The position numbers and the translations under genes were made by a program. Below the pieces are notes generated by a model that did not search any database, was not told where the DNA came from, and worked only from the letters and a program-made list of their open reading frames with translations. From assembly GCA_964390945.1 (NCBI GenBank), contig CAYMIV010000001.1:9424-73423 (forward strand): 64,000 nucleotides of DNA, in the 5' to 3' direction. The stretch comes from Damh-18 sp964390945 (GTDB lineage Bacteria; Patescibacteriota; Minisyncoccia; Phycocordibacterales; UBA918). Every line of letters starts with the position of its first letter. Position 1 is the stretch's first letter. This document shows, one piece after another, positions 32,033-39,861 of this stretch.

Positions 32033-34066
32033 CTATTTCTTCTTTTTAGATGCTTGAAGAGTCGCTATTTCGTCTCGGAGAATGGCAGCCGTCTCAAAAT
32101 CAAGTTCTTTCACCGCAGTAGCCATTTGGCGCTTTTTTTCAGCAATCGTTCGACGTGGATTTTTAAGATACAGTTCTGTGTCTATGGAGACAAGTGTGTT
32201 AACCGCGCGAGTATGTTCTGTTGCAATTTGTTCTGTAATATCTTTAATTTCCTTCGCAATTGTTTGGGGTGTTATGTTGTGTTCTCTATTATACGCAATT
32301 TGAAGATTACGACGCTTCGTTGTGGTGTCTATTGCAGATTTAAGAGATTTTGTAATTTCATCAGCGTATAAGAGAACCCGTCCATTGGTATTACGTGCGG
32401 CTCTTCCGATGGTTTGTATGAGGGCTGTTTCTGAACGGAGAAACCCTTCCTTATCAGCATCGAGAATTGCAACGAGTGCTACCTCTGGTAAATCAAGTCC
32501 TTCTCGAAGAAGGTTGACACCCACCACGCAATCAAAGTCTCCTTTTCGAAATTCTGTGAGAATTTGTATGCGCTCAATAGTTTTCACGTCGCTGTGCAGG
32601 TATTTTGATTTTACTCCTCGTTCGGACAAAAATTCTGAAAGATCCTCGGCCATTTGCTTGGTGAGCGTGGTCACCAGAACTCGCGCACCGGTACGTATCA
32701 CCGAGACCGCTTCATCTATAAAGTCTTTCACTTGACCAGGATATTCTCCCTTTTCATTGATTGGCCGTATATCGATAATCGGATCTACGAGGCCTGTGGG
32801 ACGAATGATTTGTTCGACGACCTGACCGTGAATGCCTTTAGCAAGGTTGAGTTCGTACATGCCTGGTGTCGCTGATGTGTACAGTACGTTGCCGACGCGA
32901 GTTTCAAACTCTGTAAAATTGAGTGGACGGTTGTCAATGGCGCTCGGGAGTCGAAAGCCGTGCTCTATGAGCGTTTCTTTGCGAGAACGGTCGCCTGCAA
33001 ACATGCCTCCTAGTTGAGGAACAGTGACGTGTGATTCATCAATAATAGTTAGAAAGTCAGGTTTTCCGTCATCGGTGTGAGGAAAGTACGACAAAAGTGT
33101 GTAGGGTGGTTCCCCCGCCATTCGCCTATCGAAATGACGGGAGTAGTTTTCGATGCCATTACAGTACCCGACTTCTCGAATGAGAGCGAGGTCGTGTTCG
33201 GTGCGGCGCTTCAAACGTTGTGCTTCAAGAAGTTTCCCCTCATGTTCGAATTTTTTAAGCTGTTCGTTGAGTTCTACAGAAATGTCTTTGAGTGCCTGAG
33301 CCTTTTCCCCTTCCGGGGTAACAAAGTGTTTTGCCGGAAAAAGAAAAAAAACATTCGGTTCGTTCAAAATTGTTCTTGAAATAGCGTCGATTACGACTAT
33401 TTTTGAAACGGAGTCTCCATCGAAATTGAGGCGATACACAAGTCGTTCGTTTGTCGGCATTATTTCAATGGTGTTTCCGACTGCGCGAAAATGTCCCGGA
33501 CTAAGATCGGCATTTGTGCGTTCAAAATACATATCGACAAGCATTCGGAGCATTTCTGCGCGCGTTGTTTTGAATCCGCGTTCTATTTTTTTATGCACTT
33601 TTTCATACTCGAGTGGCGACCCGAGACCGTAGATACACGAGACTGAAGCGACAATGATAACGTCGCGTCGCGTAAGAAGCGCCTGTGTTGAGGCGTGTCT
33701 CAATCTGTCGATTTCTTCATTTATCATCGCTTCTTTTTCAATGTAGGTGTCAGAAATAGGCATGTACGCCTCCGGCTGATAGTAGTCGTAGTAAGAAACA
33801 AAATAGTGAACCGCATTTTCCGGAAAAAAGTCACGATATTCTTGAGCAAGTTGCGCAGCAAGTGTTTTGTTGTGTGCAATAACGAGTGTTGGTTTTTGTA
33901 TTGCCTGTATAACATTGGCTGCGGTGAATGTCTTGCCTGAACCAGTGACCCCAAGAAGAGTCTGGTGACGCATACCTGCGTGAAACCCTTCAACAAGTTT
34001 TTTAATTGCTTCTGGCTGATCACCGGCAGGCTGTTTATTGGTATTTATATTGAATTTTTCACTCAT
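32033..34066 (-). CDS. uvrB: Excinuclease ABC subunit B
   Basis: Damage-verifying helicase of nucleotide excision repair, 677 residues, full length. Walker A GVTGSGKT at residues 39-46, the beta-hairpin region YYDYYQPEAYMP at 93-104, the DESHVTVPQ Walker B, the helicase motifs (TLTKQMAEDLSEF, IQTIGRAARN) and the C-terminal UVR motif (AVKELDFETAAILRDEIATLQ) that contacts UvrC. It starts 9 nt after the tgt stop, in the order tgt-uvrB. With uvrA and uvrC 4-9 kb away, all three excision genes lie on one strand in this window. Confidence 0.98.
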   Translation of the reverse strand: MSEKFNINTNKQPAGDQPEAIKKLVEGFHAGMRHQTLLGVTGSGKTFTAANVIQAIQKPTLVIAHNKTLAAQLAQEYRDFFPENAVHYFVSYYDYYQPEAYMPISDTYIEKEAMINEEIDRLRHASTQALLTRRDVIIVASVSCIYGLGSPLEYEKVHKKIERGFKTTRAEMLRMLVDMYFERTNADLSPGHFRAVGNTIEIMPTNERLVYRLNFDGDSVSKIVVIDAISRTILNEPNVFFLFPAKHFVTPEGEKAQALKDISVELNEQLKKFEHEGKLLEAQRLKRRTEHDLALIREVGYCNGIENYSRHFDRRMAGEPPYTLLSYFPHTDDGKPDFLTIIDESHVTVPQLGGMFAGDRSRKETLIEHGFRLPSAIDNRPLNFTEFETRVGNVLYTSATPGMYELNLAKGIHGQVVEQIIRPTGLVDPIIDIRPINEKGEYPGQVKDFIDEAVSVIRTGARVLVTTLTKQMAEDLSEFLSERGVKSKYLHSDVKTIERIQILTEFRKGDFDCVVGVNLLREGLDLPEVALVAILDADKEGFLRSETALIQTIGRAARNTNGRVLLYADEITKSLKSAIDTTTKRRNLQIAYNREHNITPQTIAKEIKDITEQIATEHTRAVNTLVSIDTELYLKNPRRTIAEKKRQMATAVKELDFETAAILRDEIATLQASKKKK

Positions 34067-34075
34067 GGCAAATTT

Positions 34076-35275
34076 TTACCTTTCAAGTATGCGTTCTCGA
34101 AGGCGCTTTGTGTGATTCACAATTGCATAGAGGTTGTGGAGTGACGCGAGGTGCGCGCCGAGCATTTCACCCGCCCTAAAGAGGTGCGCAAGGTAGGCGC
34201 GAGTATAGTGCGTACACACGTGGCAATCACACCCCTCGTCTGGTTTTCCAAAATCTGACGTGTAGAGAGAATTTTTAAGATTGATTTTTGTCATTTTGTC
34301 TTGTGTGTGCGCGTATATGGTTCCGGTACGTGCAAGACGGGTTGGAGCGACACAATCGAACGTATCGCACCCCATCATAACCCCCGCCTCAATATCTTCC
34401 GGTTCCCCTATCCCGAGAAGGTGGCGCGGCTTATTTTCAGGAAGTATTTCATTTACTACCTTGAGGGACTCACCGAGGTCTGCTTTCGTGAATGAACCGC
34501 CGATGCCAAATCCGTCAAAATCCATATTACTGAGCGCGCGTGCACTCTCTTGTCGTAAATCGAGATACCGACCGCCCTGCACCACGCCGTACAATCCTTG
34601 CAACTTAAGTGCATCATAATTGCGTTTGTGAGCAAGAATTGAACGCTTTGCCCAACGGTGTGTTCGATCCATCGCTTCTCGCTGGTAATCGTATGGTGCT
34701 GAAGGCGCGGTACATTCATCGAATGCGACCATGATGTCAGCCCCAAGCGCATGCTGAATTTCAATCGAGCGCTCTGCGGTAAAGCGATGCATTGAACCAT
34801 CGTGATGAGACGTGAACGTCACGCCATCTTCATCAATTACGCAGAGTTTGCCGTGACTTTCTGCAAGTTCTTTGTTGTAGAGGTGAAGACCTTCCTGCTG
34901 ATTCTCTGTGACTTCGTTTTTTGCAAATTTCGTCACACCTTTTCCAAAGGCGGCGCCGAGCGAAAACACCTGAAATCCGCCTGAGTCAGTCATGGTTGGC
35001 ATGTTCCACCGAGCAAATGTATGGAGTCCGCCTGCATTTTTTACAATCTCATGCCCGGGCTGGAGATACAGGTGATATGTGTTTGCGAGTGCAGCCTGTG
35101 CCCCCACATACTCATGAAGATCTTCCGGTTTAACTGATTTCACCGTGCCTTTCGTTCCCACAACAATAAACGCCGGGGTTTCAATATCACCGTGAGGGGT
35201 ATGAATAACACCAGCCCGGGCGAGAGTCCCGGGCAAACGCTTTATTATTTCAAACGAAATAGGTCCGCTACTCAT
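34076..35275 (-). CDS. tgt: tRNA-guanine transglycosylase
   Basis: Exchanges guanine-34 for a queuosine precursor in tRNA with GUN anticodons. The 399 residues contain the catalytic block (DSGGFQVFS), the substrate-binding FGIGG and the second aspartate in GVMMGCDTFDCVAPTRLARTG, and the zinc site CDCHVCTHYTRAYLAHLF. A 30-residue insertion near 120-150 (VTKFAKNEVTENQQEGLHLYNKEL) extends the usual sequence. The start overlaps the end of the FKBP gene by 8 bases, and uvrB follows at 9 nt. A quirk is that queuosine biosynthesis genes are not seen here, so the base would come from outside. Confidence 0.96.
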   Translation of the reverse strand: MSSGPISFEIIKRLPGTLARAGVIHTPHGDIETPAFIVVGTKGTVKSVKPEDLHEYVGAQAALANTYHLYLQPGHEIVKNAGGLHTFARWNMPTMTDSGGFQVFSLGAAFGKGVTKFAKNEVTENQQEGLHLYNKELAESHGKLCVIDEDGVTFTSHHDGSMHRFTAERSIEIQHALGADIMVAFDECTAPSAPYDYQREAMDRTHRWAKRSILAHKRNYDALKLQGLYGVVQGGRYLDLRQESARALSNMDFDGFGIGGSFTKADLGESLKVVNEILPENKPRHLLGIGEPEDIEAGVMMGCDTFDCVAPTRLARTGTIYAHTQDKMTKINLKNSLYTSDFGKPDEGCDCHVCTHYTRAYLAHLFRAGEMLGAHLASLHNLYAIVNHTKRLRERILER

Positions 35276-35834
35276 CGATGCTTAAAAGTTCTATTGCAAA
35301 CACGAGTGTTGATCCAGGCGCAATGGGACCGACCTGTCGGTTACCATATGCTTTATCAGATGGTATGACGAGCACTCGCTGTCCTCCGACTTTCATACCC
35401 ACGATACCCTCTTCCCAACCCTCTATGACCTTGCCGTCTCCAACCGTAAAGGTGTAGGGTTCGCCACGAGCGTATGAGCTGTCGAATCGGACTCCCTTTT
35501 GTGTGGAACCAATATAGTGAACGGTGACTGTGTCACCGCGTACAACTGTCGCTCCTTCGCCGATACGCACATCGTCAACGATAAGTTTTTTGAGCACTCC
35601 ATTTGCTGTGGCGGATTCCCGTAGGGCGTCCTCGAGATCTCCCTGCTTATTTTCATCAACGACAACGAGTGCCGTTTGCGTATCTCCCGTGAGTGTCGCA
35701 ATGCTTTCAGTGGTGCCAAATCCTCCAAATCTGATTATGCTCAAGGCAACCGCCATGATTGCTACGCTTACGAATACTCCGATTGCCTCAAATTTACTTA
35801 TAGGACTCATATGATATGCATTAGTTTTCACCAT
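35268..35834 (-). CDS. Membrane-anchored FKBP-type peptidyl-prolyl isomerase
   Basis: Protein-folding isomerase, 188 residues. It has an N-terminal membrane helix (about 17-37), a linker, and a C-terminal FKBP domain (about 85-188: VVRGDTVTVHYIGSTQKGVRFDSSYARGEPYTFTVGDGKVIEGWEEGIVGMKVGGQRVLVIPSDKAYG) with the conserved Y, F, D, W and F/Y of the active pocket. The domain would face outside and could fold the many exported proteins in this genome. A second ATG at 35810 (MSPISKFEA) is a likely alternative start, because a TATTAT box overlaps the first ATG. It overlaps tgt by 8 bases. Confidence 0.95.
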   Translation of the reverse strand: MVKTNAYHMSPISKFEAIGVFVSVAIMAVALSIIRFGGFGTTESIATLTGDTQTALVVVDENKQGDLEDALRESATANGVLKKLIVDDVRIGEGATVVRGDTVTVHYIGSTQKGVRFDSSYARGEPYTFTVGDGKVIEGWEEGIVGMKVGGQRVLVIPSDKAYGNRQVGPIAPGSTLVFAIELLSIDE

Positions 35835-35864
35835 AATATCTATGATTTACGATTATGCAAACGC

Positions 35865-36905
35865 TCAATTTCTCGGGATTGTCATTGTAGGATATGTTCC
35901 TGAGCCGATGTCTATACCCGCTTGATTAGTGAAGCGTTCAAAAAAGATACTTTTTTCTTCATTTTCCATGATACGCGGACTGCTTTTCGAGCCGGTGTTC
36001 GAAAACGGAACGAGGGCATATTCGAGTGATTCTTCGCCGATTGTTAATTGAACGCCGAGTCCCTGCATCACGTGCGGAGAAAAATATTGGTCAAATACAA
36101 AATTTCCGAGCGAATATACAATCGGTTTGTTGTTGTATAACTCGATATCCTGAACTACATGAGGATGGTGTCCAATGACGGCATCAACACCAAAATCAAT
36201 GAGTGCATGAGCAAAATTTTGCTGGTCGTTACTGTGCGTGAGTTCATATTCAACGCCCCAATGAATATATGCGATTTGAATATCACTTATGGATGATAGT
36301 TTTTCAATCATGAGTTTAAGGGTGAACATGTCAGGATTCCCGTGGAGCGTGTGCAAGAAAACGATGCCGACAACAGTGTCCCCCACTGAAAACGTTGCGG
36401 TTGAGTTTTCGTTGAGGGAGCGCGGGTGGCCGAAGCACTCCATGCGCGCCTTCTCGCAAAGGGTGCGCGTGTTCCGATACCCGTCTTCTCCGTAATCAAG
36501 TGCATGGTTGTTTGCAAGTGAGAGGATATCGAATCCAGCATCATGTAACACAGACAGTGTTCCGGTTGCAAAAGAAAATGTAAAACCGTGCAAAGGGGTA
36601 GGTTTATGTACTTCTGGAATCGTTCCTTCAAGATTTCCAACGGTAAGAGTGTGGGATTTTAAGAAATCCGACGTTCCCGCAAAAGGATACTGCATTCCGT
36701 GCTCGTTCATAAGAAGCTCAACATTCCTACCGAGCATCAAATCACCGACAAAAAACATTGTTCCTCCATGGAATTCTTGGTTGTTAAATGCACCGATTGC
36801 AAAAGCGGGAATGTTGCGTTCGGGGACCCAGATAGTTGCAACGGCAATCCAGACTGCACAGAGTGTGGTAAGACTGAAAATTAGAACCAAAAGGGTTTTT
36901 CGCAT
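35865..36905 (-). CDS. CapA/PgsA family protein (metallophosphoesterase-like)
   Basis: A 346-residue protein with one N-terminal membrane anchor (about 5-25) and a calcineurin-like outer domain. FVGDLMLGRNVE, VGNLEGTI, SLANNHALDYG, YIHWGVEY and IGHHPHVVQ are the metal-binding motifs of the family. CapA proteins take part in poly-gamma-glutamate or capsule handling in firmicutes, but the specific role here is not known. The ATG is 4 nt past the stop of the small UBA-like gene (36910), in an operon of three with the AI-2E permease. Confidence 0.93.
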   Translation of the reverse strand: MRKTLLVLIFSLTTLCAVWIAVATIWVPERNIPAFAIGAFNNQEFHGGTMFFVGDLMLGRNVELLMNEHGMQYPFAGTSDFLKSHTLTVGNLEGTIPEVHKPTPLHGFTFSFATGTLSVLHDAGFDILSLANNHALDYGEDGYRNTRTLCEKARMECFGHPRSLNENSTATFSVGDTVVGIVFLHTLHGNPDMFTLKLMIEKLSSISDIQIAYIHWGVEYELTHSNDQQNFAHALIDFGVDAVIGHHPHVVQDIELYNNKPIVYSLGNFVFDQYFSPHVMQGLGVQLTIGEESLEYALVPFSNTGSKSSPRIMENEEKSIFFERFTNQAGIDIGSGTYPTMTIPRN

Positions 36906-36909
36906 CGTG

Positions 36910-37320
36910 CTATCCGTAAAATGGACCCATTTTCATGAAAAATAACGCCGCGGTAAACGTTATACCCGCAACAATGACTGCAACGCCAACGGCGACAACT
37001 GTGTGGGTAAAATCTGAAGGAGCGTATCTGTGTTTGGTGTTTTGTGATAGAGGGACACCCGTTCTCGGTCTGTGTTGAATGTGAATATTTAGAAGTGAGG
37101 TGACTGCGTGTGGCGTGAGTGTAGCATCAGAATATAATATTTTGTCCGCATCCTGTGTATGTTCGGTTTGAGCCTCGCCGTGCAGAATCCGAAAAGCCTC
37201 GAGACTATCTTCCTCGCTCCAGCCGACATGGGTAAGTGCCTGCGAGAGGTCGTTTGAAGATAGATCGGCTGCAATACCGTTGAGTCGAAGATAGTTAGTA
37301 ATATATTCCAACGTCATCAT
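36910..37320 (-). CDS. Small membrane protein with N-terminal UBA-like region
   Basis: A 136-residue protein. Residues 1-45 (ITNYLRLNGIAADLSSNDLSQALTHVGWSEEDSLEAFRILHG) form a three-helix UBA-like domain, a polar linker follows, and a C-terminal membrane helix (about 107-130) ends in MKMGPFYG. A similar domain arrangement is frequent in Parcubacteria next to other membrane proteins. The partner is unknown. It lies between the AI-2E permease gene (2 nt) and the CapA gene (4 nt). Confidence 0.78.
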   Translation of the reverse strand: MMTLEYITNYLRLNGIAADLSSNDLSQALTHVGWSEEDSLEAFRILHGEAQTEHTQDADKILYSDATLTPHAVTSLLNIHIQHRPRTGVPLSQNTKHRYAPSDFTHTVVAVGVAVIVAGITFTAALFFMKMGPFYG

Positions 37321-37322
37321 AT

Positions 37323-38363
37323 TTATTTGATGCTCGACTTTCGCATGTGTGTTGAATAGAGTTCAAGTAAAACTGTAAACAAACTCATGATTACCGGTCC
37401 GAGAATAAAACCGATTGGTCCGAACACAACAATACCTCCGAGTACAGAGAGTAAGATGAGAAACGGATGAAGTTGATTGCCACGGCTCATGAAATAGGGT
37501 CCGAGAAGATTGTCGATGAAACCGACCGCGAGCATGCCCCAGACAGCAACGGCCAGTGCGAGCCAGAATGATCCTGTAAAAATCAAATAAACAACTGCCG
37601 GCACAAAGACAATGGCGGTTCCAATGCCTGGAATGAGCGCCCCGAGAGCCGCAACACATCCCCAGAGAATTGCTCGATCAAAGCCAACAAGCGCAAGACC
37701 GATACCTGTCAGAATTCCTTGTATAAGGGAAACGAGCAGCGTTCCTGTTGCGACACCGCGAACTGAACGTGCAAGGCGCGAGAGAATCAGTTCATCCTGA
37801 CCATCGCCAAGCGGGCTAAGTTTAACGAGATATGAGGTAAAGGTTCTGCCGTCACGAAAAAAGAAAAAAGATGCTATGAGCGCAACAAAAAACATGAACA
37901 CCGTTGAAGCAGTACCGGCAAAAATGCTTACGAGATGCGTCGCAATAAATTGTGCGATTTGTTCAACATAACCAGTTACATCCAGGGAAAAATTTGGTAT
38001 GAATTGTCGAACAATCGATTCCGTTTTTGTAAGAATTTCAGTATATGAAAACTGTGCAGATGAGTTCACCAGTTCATATACGGACAGCGCTTCACGGAGA
38101 ATGAGAGAACCAAGAAACGCAAGCGGTAAAACAACGATGAGGACGACCAATAGAACTGTTGAAAGCGCGGCGAAGGACGGGTTCTGTTTTGGAACAACCT
38201 TCAGCACGCGAAGATAGAGCGGGTAACATATCGTCACAATGATGATTGCGAGCGTCAGTGCGCCTGCAAATGGTGCAAATAGTTGCCACACCAAAAATGC
38301 AGCGCCCGCAAGGAGCGTGAAGAAAAATATATGTTCTATCGTTCGGTGATTGACCGTATTCAT
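37323..38363 (-). CDS. AI-2E family transporter (PerM/TqsA type)
   Basis: A 346-residue polytopic membrane protein with eight predicted helices. The family signature G-V-A-T-G-T-L-L-V-S-L-I-Q-G-I-L-T-G-I-G, then G-A-L-I-P-G-I-G-T-A-I-V-F-V-P and the closing G-P-I-G-F-I-L-G-P-V-I are characteristic. Members export autoinducer-2 or other small molecules; transport direction and substrate are unknown here. The start MNTVNHRTIEHIF was chosen because a TACAAT box lies 7 nt upstream. First gene of a three-gene operon with the UBA-like and CapA genes. Confidence 0.93.
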   Translation of the reverse strand: MNTVNHRTIEHIFFFTLLAGAAFLVWQLFAPFAGALTLAIIIVTICYPLYLRVLKVVPKQNPSFAALSTVLLVVLIVVLPLAFLGSLILREALSVYELVNSSAQFSYTEILTKTESIVRQFIPNFSLDVTGYVEQIAQFIATHLVSIFAGTASTVFMFFVALIASFFFFRDGRTFTSYLVKLSPLGDGQDELILSRLARSVRGVATGTLLVSLIQGILTGIGLALVGFDRAILWGCVAALGALIPGIGTAIVFVPAVVYLIFTGSFWLALAVAVWGMLAVGFIDNLLGPYFMSRGNQLHPFLILLSVLGGIVVFGPIGFILGPVIMSLFTVLLELYSTHMRKSSIK

Positions 38364-38370
38364 CGTTTGT

Positions 38371-38376
38371 ATTGTA
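38371..38376 (-). promoter_or_regulatory. -10 box of the AI-2E transporter operon (predicted leaderless)
   Basis: TACAAT on the minus strand, 7 nt before the ATG at 38363. Confidence 0.45.
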
Positions 38377-38391
38377 CTATGAAGCAACAAT

Positions 38392-38424
38392 AAAAAAAGG
38401 ACCGGGCGTGTGCCCAGTCCTTTT
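38392..38424 (-). terminator. Terminator of the 48-residue protein gene
   Basis: 13-bp stem with one mismatch (38395-38407 with 38412-38424, GTGT loop), followed on the minus strand by seven T. It begins 5 nt past the stop at 38429. Confidence 0.88.
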
Positions 38425-38428
38425 CTCT

Positions 38429-38575
38429 TTACTCAAAATTTTGCGCTGAAGCAACAGCCAATGCTTCCAGTGCTTCAAACACCGCTTTAAAGGCGTTGTC
38501 TGCCGCACCAAAACTTTGGGTAAAGAGATGTGATACGAACCAGAGGCCTATCACAAAACCAAGTGCTCGAAACAT
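38429..38575 (-). CDS. 48-residue single-helix membrane peptide
   Basis: Minus-strand small gene. The product has one hydrophobic N-terminal segment (MFRALGFVIGLWFVSHLFTQ) that could be a signal or membrane helix, followed by an amphipathic Ala/Phe/Glu-rich helix (NAFKAVFEALEALAVASAQ). It is backed by a perfect terminator directly after the stop, and by a -10 box at 38670-38678 with a long structured leader between. No Shine-Dalgarno is evident. I do not recognise it; a small amphipathic secreted or membrane-regulatory peptide is one possibility. It is a plausible but unproven gene. Confidence 0.65.
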   Translation of the reverse strand: MFRALGFVIGLWFVSHLFTQSFGAADNAFKAVFEALEALAVASAQNFE

Positions 38576-38669
38576 TTTGTAATGTATTGCGAATGCATAC
38601 CTTTTCTGACGAGGAAAAGGTCGAAAAAAAACCGCATTCGTCGAGCGTGTCCTGTCCCTATCTACTGAT

Positions 38670-38678
38670 ATTCTATCA
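38670..38678 (-). promoter_or_regulatory. Extended -10 promoter upstream of the 48-residue gene
   Basis: TGA-TAGAAT on the minus strand. It predicts a leader of about 88 nt (38576-38663) that can fold into nested hairpins: ACCTTTTC/GAAAAGGT inside GAATGC/GCATTC. Confidence 0.45.
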
Positions 38679-38706
38679 CATTTTTCGCAAAAACAAATCC
38701 TGCAAA

Positions 38707-39267
38707 TCAGTCTTTCTCTTGCTCTAACAGGTGGTTTATCTGCTGTCGAAACTCTTCCTCAGTCATCGTCCCACGAATTCTCTTTACAATGTTTCCAGTT
38801 GTGTCATAGAAGAGTGTCTCCGGCATTGCATACCCGCCGATTGAGTTGAAAAAAAAGTCGTGTGTATCCTGTATGAAGCGAAGTGATGCGGTATCGCTTA
38901 TCGTTGACCGATAGGCTTTGACAGTCTCAATTGTCTCATTTCTGTTCATAGCAACAATTGTTATGCGATCGCCAAATTCGACCTGGAGCCGTGAGAGAAT
39001 GGGAAGTTCAGTCGCGGAATAGGGTGACCACGAAGCCCACACATTGATTACAAGAAGTTTGCCCTGGAGATCCGATAAATCAATTGGTTCCCCGTCGAGT
39101 GTTGTATATGCCGCTTTCGAGCTCTGTGCGCTTATACGAATATCCGCCTGTTCTCGATCAAAGTACCCGCCTGGGGCGGCAACGAAGTACGTAACTGCGG
39201 CACCGATGATAAGTATTAGGAGAAGTATGAGAGCGGTGTTGCGTGTTGCGCGGTCATTGATTTTCAT
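38707..39267 (-). CDS. Membrane-anchored thioredoxin-fold protein (TlpA/ResA-like) lacking both active-site cysteines
   Basis: A 186-residue protein with an N-terminal membrane helix (about 11-30) and a TlpA/ResA-type thioredoxin domain. The fold is intact: I-D-L-S-D-L-Q-G-K-L-L-V-I-N-V-W-A-S-W at 62-80, cis-proline in G-G-Y-A-M-P-E-T-L-F, and the following strands. The redox motif WCxxC reads WSPYS: Ser81 and Ser84 replace both cysteines, and there is no cysteine anywhere in the protein. It cannot do thiol-disulfide chemistry. A chaperone, holder or other redox-independent role is more likely. It has its own promoter. Confidence 0.9.
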   Translation of the reverse strand: MKINDRATRNTALILLLILIIGAAVTYFVAAPGGYFDREQADIRISAQSSKAAYTTLDGEPIDLSDLQGKLLVINVWASWSPYSATELPILSRLQVEFGDRITIVAMNRNETIETVKAYRSTISDTASLRFIQDTHDFFFNSIGGYAMPETLFYDTTGNIVKRIRGTMTEEEFRQQINHLLEQEKD

Positions 39268-39275
39268 TACAAATG

Positions 39276-39284
39276 ATTATATCA
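39276..39284 (-). promoter_or_regulatory. Extended -10 promoter of the thioredoxin-fold gene (predicted leaderless)
   Basis: TGA-TATAAT on the minus strand, consensus match, 8 nt before the ATG at 39267. Confidence 0.6.
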
Positions 39285-39318
39285 AACGCGAACAGCAAGG
39301 TTTTGTGCCAGTCTGTGT

Positions 39319-39801
39319 CTAGCCCTTGATGAAGATTTCAAAATCGTCTGGTTTTTCACTTTCTGACGCAGGGATGAGGTTTAATTCGACTCCTCTACCC
39401 ATAAAGGTGGCGCTTATGGAGGCGTCTTTCGAAGCAGAAAAATCAACCTTAAATCGTTGGTTTGTAACTTGCGCCACGCATGTTTCTGCAGTATTAATCA
39501 CTTTGAAATGAACGGTAACCTGTTCAGGCATTGATTCGGCAACAGGAGCACTCCAGTCAAGCAGGTCGCACGGAGTCGGCAAGACAATTTCACCGACAAG
39601 CGTGTGCTTCCCGTCTATAAAGAAGTGTTTCGCATCGACTCGCGTAATCGAGTCGTATGGTCCCGCTTCGGGCTGTGAGGGAGGCGGAATATCAGTCGTA
39701 CGTTCTCGGATTTCTGACTTTTTCAGATACGCAAAGGTAAACATTCCAGTCACAACGATGACAAAAAGGATTATCGCAACTACAACAACACGATTGTTCA
39801 T
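39319..39801 (-). CDS. Membrane-anchored protein of unknown function (160 aa)
   Basis: One N-terminal membrane helix (about 5-25) followed by a Pro-rich linker and an extracytoplasmic beta domain (about 50-160) with two cysteines (TPCDLLDW and ETCVAQV) that could form a disulfide. I do not recognise the family. The outer domain resembles small surface domains seen in Parcubacteria. An extended -10 box (39833-39841) lies 31 nt before the ATG. It stands between the thioredoxin-fold gene and the surface locus; a disulfide partner role is conceivable but unproven. Confidence 0.75.
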   Translation of the reverse strand: MNNRVVVVAIILFVIVVTGMFTFAYLKKSEIRERTTDIPPPSQPEAGPYDSITRVDAKHFFIDGKHTLVGEIVLPTPCDLLDWSAPVAESMPEQVTVHFKVINTAETCVAQVTNQRFKVDFSASKDASISATFMGRGVELNLIPASESEKPDDFEIFIKG

Positions 39802-39832
39802 GGTGTTTTTGGTTAGACCGATAATTTTGTTC

Positions 39833-39841
39833 AGTATAACA
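39833..39841 (-). promoter_or_regulatory. Extended -10 promoter of the 39319 gene
   Basis: TGT-TATACT on the minus strand, 31 nt before the ATG at 39801; a leader of about 24 nt. Confidence 0.5.
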
Positions 39842-39861
39842 CGTCTCGTGGGCGTCGCGCA

